The notes under the pieces are model-generated. The model did not search any database and was not told the DNA's origin. It saw only the letters and a list, made by a program, of their open reading frames with translations. A program made the position numbers and the translations under genes. Source: Neurospora crassa OR74A (lineage: Eukaryota; Ascomycota; Sordariomycetes; Sordariales; Sordariaceae). Taken from it: a stretch of 64,000 nucleotides of DNA. Position 1 is the stretch's first letter; every line of letters starts with the position of its first letter. Where the stretch lies: NCBI RefSeq assembly GCF_000182925.2, contig NC_026501.1, positions 4,195,917 to 4,259,916 of the forward strand, read 5' to 3'. Below are positions 56,544 to 64,000 of this stretch, piece after piece.

Positions 56544-58764
56544 TTATATATCCCTCATTTTAGCAGTAGCGTACGCCGCCACCAACGAGCTGATGGCTCC
56601 AATGAACATGCACACAGCAATCGCGTTCGGTCCGTCCGTCTTGGCATGCTCGCTTGGATGTGCATCCGTCGCCAGCTCCGGGCTCTTGCCCGGCTCCAGG
56701 ATGGCGAAGACGATGCTGCTCATAAATGTCGCGATGAACTGCGGGATGGTGGTGTAAATGTTAAGAATGCCAAAGTAGATGCCGCTTAGTTCGCCGGTTG
56801 AGCTGTTTCCTGCGGTGACCTCCTCAACAGCGCCGGCGGCAGGCTCGTTGACGAAGCGCATCTCGATGCTGCTGGTGGAAAGTCTCCTGTAGGATGGGTT
56901 GGTGGCGGAGGTGGCTCCTGGAGACATGGGGTCGGGAGCGCCGCTGAGCTTGTTGACTTCGACTCCCAGGAACGTGGTGGGCGCCCATATGGCGATGCTC
57001 CAGGGGATGCCACATAGGGCAACCAGGGCGGTGGCGAAGCGAAACGAGGCGGCGAAGGGGGTCAGAAACATGGCGAAGGCGAACATGAGGTGGCTGGCGA
57101 TCCAGGCGCTGAGCAGTTCGGGCTTGTACTTGTTGACCGTCTCGACGAGGCTGGCGATGCTGGCGGGCGGGCGGTGAGTGAAGGTGTTGTCCTCGGGTGC
57201 GCGGATGAAGGGCGGCAATATCCAGGCGCTGATGAAGGTCACGGTTGAGTAGACGGTCAGGGCAGTGCTGCCGATCCGGCCCATGTCGCCCAGAGCGTCG
57301 CTCGAGTCCCGGGTGTCGGCGGGCACATCGTACCGGAAGTAGGTTTCGCCTACCCAGGTGCTGCTGTAGATGATGAATGGGAACCAGCCGATCCAAGACC
57401 AAAAGACCGCATAGCAGATGGCGCGGATGCGAGGAGGTAAGGTGATGAGGGTCGACACGATTTGGCGCACGACCTTGAAACGACCCGATTGGCGGCGAGG
57501 ATCGGGCCGGACAGTGACGAGAACCCGCTCGGTCACTGCCCAGCAGGTTACGGAAGAGGTAACGAGCATCCCCAGGGCGGCTATGACGGTAAGCTGCTTG
57601 AACTGTGTGTCTCCCAAAGACGTTCCAAAGAGCTGGAGAAGGTCGATCGCCCCCATACCATAGCCGATAATATGTCCAAGTGAGCCCATACGGCTTGCTA
57701 AGGTAAAGTTAGGATAACATAACGTCCATGATGTGATTTGGAAAACGTACCCCATGCTGCGCCACTTTGTTGTTTTTGAATAGGCAGAGTATCTACAACC
57801 AAGCTTCTAGCGCAAGACATTACTTTGAGGAGGGAATAGGTTAGTACATTTGATACTGGAGCCCAAGAGCATTACAATAAGCCTTACCGGCATTGATGGC
57901 AAAGTCAACACAATAGAGCGAAAGGACAGCAACAGCGATGGTGCACGCTCTTGCATATGTCGGATCCCAAATGAAGTAGGCCACTATCTCCTTGGTAAAG
58001 CCCAAGGCCATGAGAGCGAGTGCCGTGATAATGGACCCGATAACGATGACAGGTCGCCTTCTGCCCCATCGTGACTTTGATTGATCAGCGACAACGCCTA
58101 TGATGGGTTGTACGATCAAGCCAGATAATGGTCCGGCAACCCAGACGAGCGATGTTTGGCCCTTGGTAAGTCCCAGCGAGAGAAGGTAGGGCGTACAGTC
58201 TGGGGGAAGTGCCTGGTAAGCGAACGTCTCCGATGTCCGGGATAACAATCATGACATCCAAAACTCACAGGTCATTTCAACACCCCATGTGAAGCTGTGA
58301 ATAGTGAGACGTCAGTAAACGTACAGCCTCCTAGTTTTTCTTTGTTTTTTCACATGTACTAACGTGATGCCAACCGAGACACATGTCAGCAAGAGCATGC
58401 GCATGGTCTCCGTACTCCCCTTCACCGACGGGCTCCCCCTCCAAGTTGACATTTCGACGTTCTCTGCTTCAGAGTAACTGCCACTGTTGTCTTCTTGTTC
58501 ACCGGAAGCCACCCACTGATTGGGACTCAAGCCCTCCTCCTCCTCCTTGCAATGACGGTCCGATGACTTTTCCCCTTGGTAAGACGGGTTGCCCTGCTCT
58601 ACTGGAAATTCGAAATCGGGAAACGGTGATTGTGTGGTGGAATATTTCTGCCGTGGTTCTAGAGGCGCACAGGTGTTATCGGGAGTCTTGCCGTCTGTAG
58701 GAGGTATCGAATCAGTCATTGCGCCGTTGCGATATAGGACATGATGGGCGCGCATTGCGTCCAT
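56544..58764 (-). CDS. MFS sugar transporter, sucrose/alpha-glucoside (SUT/GPH-like) type
   Basis: Five exons: 58764-58364, 58294-58269 (26 nt), 58199-57888, 57822-57751 and 57697-56544, giving 654 residues. The introns are 69, 69, 65 and 53 nt. All junctions restore family motifs: GITFTWGVEMTYCTPYLLSL, DFAINAVMSCARSLVVDTLP and QQSGAAWASRMGSLGHIIG. The ~130-residue polar N-terminus is followed by 12 expected helices. LGLTKGQTSLVWVAGPLSGL and ADQSKSRWGRRRPVIVIGS carry the signatures of the plant sucrose transporter/S. pombe Sut1 group, which are proton symporters for sucrose or maltose at the plasma membrane. A variable loop near 550-590 and TGELSGIYFGILNIYTTIPQ precede the last helices. The start is the first ATG in frame; substrate choice is inference. 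Confidence 0.9.
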
Positions 58765-60741
58765 CTCAATTCGCGAGGGAGGGTATGTGTAGTTGCTGTT
58801 GCTGCTGCTCCCCGATATCGTACGTATGCCGTTCGTCGTGTCCGTGGAGTACAACTTCTGGATCTTTGCAGTGACCAAAGGAGCTCTGGTGATTTCGCTT
58901 ACCTAGCCGATGCGCAATACACTAAGCGGGCTGCTTGTCCTCAACCGAAAGGGATGGAAGGCGTAATGTGAGGAAGGGTCGGAATACAATATACGGTTGC
59001 GCCTGCTGTCGTGGATCGTGCCGCATGCGGTTCAGCCGATGTATACGCTTTCTGTCTGAGTCGGGAATGAGGGTTGGTGCTGTTTCGGGAGCACAAGCGA
59101 TAGCTGGGCGGGTTGCCCTACAACTATGCGGTACGGTAGATGGAGATAAGGGCGACTGAACGAGGGACTTGAAAGTACAAAAAGTAGAATAAACGTGGTA
59201 GGAAGCGAACGAAGAAAGCGAGTGAGGTGGTCAGAAACGACGGATGTTAGGCGTTTGTCAAGATGGAAATGTATGCGATTCAAGAAAAACAAAGTGTCTT
59301 GGTTGTCTTATCAGGGGGGAGGGTGCAAATAATGGAACACTGCCGCCCAGCCCTGCGAGCCCCCCCTACGCCTTTACGAGTATGTTGAATCAGCTACGGT
59401 AGGTATTCTTACGTACGGGATTCGTATAGAGGAATAGCCCAGAGTTGCCCAGTGTTTGGCCGTTAGAAGTGATCCCCGGTGAATGAAACTTGGAGGTCGT
59501 TGGGTGCACACTAGAGATGTGAAAGGGGTGACGTATCCTCAGTGTCGGGACTTTGACAGGGGTCTTTTGGCGACGGATGGCTCCCTTCGCGTTGCTACCT
59601 AGGTACCTCTACGCAGGAGAAAATCACCGCGTATATAGAGTTACATGTTGGAATGGGAGATGTGACGTTTCTTCCTAGGTAGTCAATGTATACGTAGGTA
59701 ATTACCTATCTATCTGCTCCTGTTGTACACTTGGACCCTGAAGGACCCCAAATCCGGTGTACTGGGATACACGATACCTACCTCTAAGTACATATGTATG
59801 TAATCAGCACGGTAACTTTCATCCAGTGCCTGAGCCAGGGACATTTTCATCTGCACTGTACCTTGCAGATCCCACTGGAGAGCGCTCCGACACGTGCTTC
59901 AGGGTGCGGTTGAGGCAGATCACCGTTCAAATCGACATGGACTTGTTCTGAAGGGATGGGAAACGGATATCTTCGAAGCCAAATGGAAACCCAATTCGAG
60001 GTTATGACGACAATGGTACAGCGGTGCACTAGTGTACTTGGCCGATTAGCTAAAATCCGGCTTGGGCCGGTGGCCGTCACTCCGACAGGCCGATGCCCGA
60101 CTTGTGGGGGTCGGGGAGCCCCGCCGTCTGCAGAGTTGGTTTGCTGGGAGCCCCCACTGTCCACCACCTGGTCGATCACCACGAACGCGGGACGGAACCG
60201 GCGAGGGGCACCCAGTCACACAGAAAATCTCCAGTCACCAACTTTTAGCTCCGATTCAGGAACGTGGGCCTTTGGCCGCCTTTGGTGGGCTCCATTGTCC
60301 TGGATGCGCCAGATCAGGAAAATTCCGACTTCCACAGAGAAGCGGCCCCAGAAAGCCGGCATTCGATTCCAGCAAACCTGCCCGTCCAGGACAATCCCCA
60401 TCTATCTGTGCTGCCGACGTTCATTTCAATTCGATTCATATTACCTACCCAGCTACAATCGTCCGAAGTGTCTCCCGTGGTATGTCATCCACCCCCGCCA
60501 GCCCCTCTTGTACACACTTATTGCTGTCCTGGTACTTTCTGTCACGGGGATCTCTTTTTCTCAAGTCCTGCCAGTATCCAAGAACTCCCGTCTCTCTCGC
60601 TTCTTTCCAATTCGCAGACGAGACTAACTGGTGATCCCCTTAACCTTTTTTTAGTCCACATATACTCGACCGACGCCGACTTCTCTTTGCGAATCTCATA
60701 TACCCATCCTTTCATCCGTCCTCTACTCTACACAGCCCTTC
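58765..60741. other. Divergent promoter region between the transporter and HIS1
   Basis: About 2 kb that should contain both promoters. TACCTAGG-like motifs cluster at 59597-59605, 59673-59680 and 59776-59786. A 223-codon plus-strand frame at 59956-60627 has no motif and is not called. The last ~250 nt before HIS1 are C/T-rich. Confidence 0.45.
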
Positions 60742-62009
60742 ATGGATTTGGTAAACCAGTTAGTCATGTCCTCTCGGCCACCGTTGCCTGAAATCGATCC
60801 GACTCCCCGCCGCCGTCGATGCCGCATTTACAATGGCCAATAAAAAGGCATTCAAGCTGACGTCTTCCAAAGTCTCGAAGGCAGACTTCTCTTTGCCGTG
60901 CCCAAGAGTGAGTCATGACATGCTATACCGAGCGTCTGGTCAATACATATCTAACGCGGTAACTTCCTGCAGAGGGCCGCCTGTTGCAAGCCTGCTTGAA
61001 CCTCCTCGAGGGTGCCGACATCCAGTTTAGACGCGAGAACCGCCTCGACATTGCGCTCGTCAAGAATCTTCCTATCGCCCTCGTCTTCCTTCCCGCCGCC
61101 GATATCCCCACCTTCGTCGGCGAGGGCCGTGTCGACCTCGGCATCACTGGCTATGACCAAGTTCAGGAGCACGATGCCGGCGTCCGCACCGTTGCCCGCG
61201 CCCGCCGTCAAAGCGGCGAGTGGAGCGCCCAGGATGGCGAGAAGGCCAAGCCCCAGGGTTGCGATACCGTCATGGAGCTGGGCTTCGGCGCCTGCAAGCT
61301 CCAGGTCCAGGTTCCCGTTAAGGGCGAGTACGCTACTGGCAAGGACTTGATCGGCAAGAACATTGGCACCAGCTTTGTTCACCTTGCGCAAGAATACTTT
61401 GCCCGTCTCGAGCTGGAGCAGGAGGGCCTTGTGGATGCGGACGCCTCCCAGCTCGCCGGCCGTAAGCTCAAGACTCAGATCATTGAGCTCAGCGGCAGTG
61501 TCGAGGCTGCCTGCGCTCTCGGCGTCGCCGACGGTATCGTCGATCTTGTTGGTGAGTAATCTAGCCAGCATTGCCCGCGGCTCTCCCCAACCCTGACGCA
61601 GTAACTAACATATTTCGCCCCGACAGAGTCCGGAGAGACCATGAAGGCCGCCGGCCTCATGGCCATCGACACCGTCGTTGAGTCCTCCGCCATCCTCATC
61701 AAGTCCAAGGCCCCCAGCAACCCGGAGATGGTCGATCTGATTGCGGCACGTATTGGCGGCGTTATTACCGCCCAGAAATACGTGCTCTGCCAGTACAACG
61801 TCGAGCGCACCCGTCTGGCCGACGCCACTAAGATCACTCCCGGCAAGCGCGCCCCCACCATCACCTCACTCGAGACCGAGGGCTGGGTTGCCGTCAGCGC
61901 CATGGTAGAGAAGAAGCGTATCGCCACTGTTATGGACGACCTGACCACCGTCGGTGCCACCGATATTATTGTGCTCGATATTCACAACACCCGTGGCAGC
62001 AGGGCATGA
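60742..62009 (+). CDS. HIS1: ATP phosphoribosyltransferase (histidine biosynthesis, first step)
   Basis: It condenses ATP with PRPP to phosphoribosyl-ATP. Exons 60742-60758 (17 nt), 60873-60907 (35 nt), 60973-61551 and 61627-62009 give 337 residues. The introns are 114, 65 and 75 nt. Only this splicing restores the family N-terminus MDLVNHLEGRLLFAVPKKGR; the branch GCTGAC lies 16 nt before the first acceptor. Motifs follow: FRRENRLDIALVKNLPIALV, LPAADIPTFVGEGRVDLGITG, the PRPP-binding region ELSGSVEAACALGVADGIVD joined to LVESGETMKAAGL, and a C-terminal regulatory domain (IGGVITAQKYVLCQYNV, SLETEGWVAVSAMVEKK). It is of the long type that is feedback-inhibited by histidine. About 20 extra residues lie near 92-113 (RARRQSGEWSAQDGEK). 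The symbol follows yeast usage. Confidence 0.95.
60909..60915 (+). promoter_or_regulatory. TGAGTCA element (Gcn4/CPC-1-like) inside HIS1 intron 2
   Basis: A perfect TGA(C/G)TCA palindrome overlaps the 5' splice site of intron 2 (GTGAGTCA). Amino-acid genes of fungi are controlled by Gcn4/CPC-1 at such sites, but this one may be a by-product of the donor sequence. I did not find an equally good copy just upstream of the start. Confidence 0.25.
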
Positions 62010-62639
62010 GTGATTAAATATGGAGAAACAAAGGACATAACTGGCAAAAATAAAACTAAAAATGGAGATAAAAGCATTTATTTGAGCCTAAGTTGGAAAT
62101 TAGAGCGTATCTGGGGATTGAAATGAGGATAAACAAGGTTTCGATGTGTGGTGATGTGGGTTTAAGATATCTGGCCTTCTTGAAGTGATGTGGATGCGGA
62201 AGAAGAGGCATATGCTGAGCTGATTGTTTCGGTGACCTTTATTCGTAAACGAGAAACGGCGTTAACGGGGGCATTCTGAACCAACTTGCTTTACTCGTCG
62301 GATTCGCGTGTCAAAAACATTACGTATCAGAGAGGAACAAAAAGTCAACAATTGGTCCATTGAACGAAGTCTTCAGACAGTTTTGAGGTAAACAGTTTAA
62401 TTTGCTCCTCACATTTAACTTCCAGGTTGCTTTCTTGTCCCTAGACTCCTCCCTAACAGTCGACAACCAAGACGGTCTATGAACACACAAGACGACGACC
62501 ATAGTACCGAAAAGAAACAGAAAAGCCCAGGGAAAAAAATGTACAGGTGGATAAACAAGAATCAAGCATATGTACAAATATAACTGAACCGTTTGTGCCT
62601 TCCGTATCTGGTAAGAAGGACGGACATGACATGAGCCAT
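62010..62639. other. Convergent 3' intergenic region
   Basis: This lies between the 3' ends of HIS1 and the Src1-like gene. It is AT-richer just after the HIS1 stop (AAAAATAAAACTAAAAATGG). No gene is seen. Confidence 0.5.
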
Positions 62640-64000
62640 CTAGTAAATCGGCCTCCCTTCAGTCCATTTCCTGAAACCAAACCTACTACCGCCGGCCCTC
62701 GCAGGCGGATGAGTAGGAGTCTCATACTTCTGCTGATCCTCCTCCCCCTTCACCACCTGCTGTTGCTGCTGCTGCTCCTCCTCCACCTCAGCCTCAGTCT
62801 TGACATCCGGGCCCCAAGAAACTCTGTAACTATTGTTGGACTTCAAACGCCTCCTAGCCTCGCCGCCCGTGATCCCAGGCCTGCTGGGGCCGATCCACTC
62901 CCATGCGCGGGCGATCTCACCGCTGCTGCTCTCGCGCTGGCCCGTGCGCACGTTGCTGTTCTGCTCCACGACAGCCGCGACCTTCTTCCACACACGCTCG
63001 CGCTCGGCGAGGCGGTGCACGGACCGGAGCACGTCGTCGCGCAGGTTGGGCAAGAACAGAAAGGCATCATCATCACCTTCCGACTCGAAGGCGATTTCCT
63101 TCTGGAGAGCCAGGCGGTCGAGAACCTGGTCGACCAGACCGGGGATCTGGCGGGCGACGGCGCGGTGCGTGCGGTAGGCGTTGCGGCCGTAGATGAGGGA
63201 GAGAAGGAATAGGATCACTCCACCAATGCTGAGTCGATGTCGAGCCAGTCCAAGCTTGACGGATCGGCGGAGCGCGCAGGTGTACGGAAGGCGAGCGAGA
63301 GAGCTGGACGATAGCTTGGTGGTTGGAAAGCCGGAGGTATCTCTTTTTCTAATGGTTCGGAAGCAACCGGTCTGGTTAGTCCAGGCGTGGTCAGAAAAGA
63401 GCTTATGTTGTCATGATAACACTATTCAAGTATTTCTTGGGAACTTACTCGTAGTAGGAGTCCGTTACGTGGACCTCAACCTCATCCCGAGCCTTGACTT
63501 CTCCCAAGGCCGCGGCCCAAAGTTCCTCAAACTCCTCGGCTGCCATCCGCTTGCTCCGCTTCTTGCTCAGAGACTCCTTAAGCTCTTGCTCGTCGATCGC
63601 AGGGCTCTCCAAAGGCTTACCCTCGGGCTCCAAAGGCTCGCCACACTCGTACTTGGCTCTACGATCTCGCAGCTCCTCAACGGCCTTGTTGGCAACCGCT
63701 TGAACCTTGCGTGCCTTCTCGCCGTCGGGCTCGCAAGTAGGCGGCAAAGGAATAAGACCTCCGAGAGCGAGCGGGTGAGGCTTGAGAACAAAGCCAGGCT
63801 CGCAGCGGGCAATGAAAGCTTCGTAGCAGTAGGCATGCGGAGGGCACGGTTCGCAGTCGGGTTCGAGGAACGGTCCGGCCCATTCAGGGACCTCAAAATC
63901 GTGGAGGCCAATCTTGTCGGTTACTTCTGTCGCCCAGTCAGGCAATTTGATACTTCGTCCGACAAGCTGGCGCGATTCGCGTCCAAGACCACAGTACCCG
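62640..64000 (-). CDS. src1: Man1/Src1 (Heh1) inner nuclear membrane protein, C-terminal part, runs off the window
   Basis: Partial gene; the 5' part lies beyond position 64000. Exons 64000-63449 and 63348-62640 (100-nt intron, GTAAGT...TAG) join VTDSYYE to KRDTSGF. The visible ~420 residues are the MSC (Man1-Src1p-C-terminal) region. A nuclear-lumen segment with paired cysteines (EPDCEPCPPHAYCYEAF, ARCEPGFVLKPHP, PPTCEPDGEKARK) is followed by a transmembrane helix (LSIGGVILFLLSLIYGR). A nucleoplasmic winged-helix-like tail (NLRDDVLRSVHRLAERERVWKKVAAVVEQNSNVRTG, ARAWEWIGP) follows, ending in a poly-Gln/Glu stretch. In yeast Src1/Heh1 anchors rDNA and subtelomeric chromatin and helps nuclear pore quality control. 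The N-terminal HeH/LEM-like domain is expected outside the window. It is convergent with HIS1. Confidence 0.88.

Overview
This is 64 kb of nuclear DNA from a filamentous ascomycete, most likely a Sordariomycete close to the Sordariales (Neurospora/Podospora/Sordaria type). The evidence is the short introns (53-114 nt) with GTRNGT donors, CTAAC/CTGAC-like branch points and YAG acceptors, the pyrimidine-rich 5' leaders, a CYT-4-type mitochondrial RNase, a class IV chitin synthase, and a Tc1/mariner transposon decayed in a RIP-like way (TpA-rich, CpA/TpG-poor). Species assignment is inference. I found no rRNA, tRNA, CRISPR or prokaryotic features.

Layout, left to right. A C2H2 zinc-finger factor (2427-4751, +). 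A PMT4-class protein O-mannosyltransferase (7331-9791, -), preceded on the same strand by a 66-residue membrane-protein gene that ends only 26 nt before the PMT4 start. A Rid/YjgF/L-PSP protein with a possible alternative mitochondrial start (11232-11739, +). A small two-helix membrane protein (12476-12985, +). A SANT/Myb protein (15409-16380, -). A 1.5-kb Tc1/mariner element with perfect 26-bp inverted ends and TA duplications (16986-18491). A nuclear-looking protein with a ZZ-like finger (20241-22487, +). A CYT-4/Dss1-type RNase (23123-26476, -). A secreted GH17 cell-wall glucanase-like protein (29803-31732, +). A WD40 protein with an acidic N-terminus (35398-37761, -). A class IV chitin synthase (41419-45199, -). 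A prenylated Sel1-repeat protein of the Skt5/Chs4 type, the family that activates class IV chitin synthases (52343-54707, +). A sucrose/alpha-glucoside-type MFS transporter (56544-58764, -). ATP phosphoribosyltransferase HIS1 (60742-62009, +). The C-terminal part of a Man1/Src1 inner-nuclear-membrane protein that runs off the right edge (62640-64000, -).

Functionally the window is rich in cell-wall genes: PMT4 (O-mannosylation of Ser/Thr-rich wall and membrane proteins), the GH17 protein with a long Ser/Thr-rich stalk, the class IV chitin synthase, and its predicted activator. The last two are divergently oriented and separated by a 7.1-kb stretch in which I see no gene. The rest is housekeeping (histidine synthesis, mitochondrial RNA turnover, Rid deaminase, nuclear envelope). 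Intergenic stretches are long and carry TACCTA/TAGGTA-type motifs and simple repeats.

The most unusual items are the tight small-gene/PMT4 tandem, the two in-frame starts of the Rid gene, the element with intact ends and a RIP-like interior, the microexons (11, 17, 26 and 35 nt), and the chitin-synthase/activator neighbourhood. I did not find a clearly new multi-gene system.
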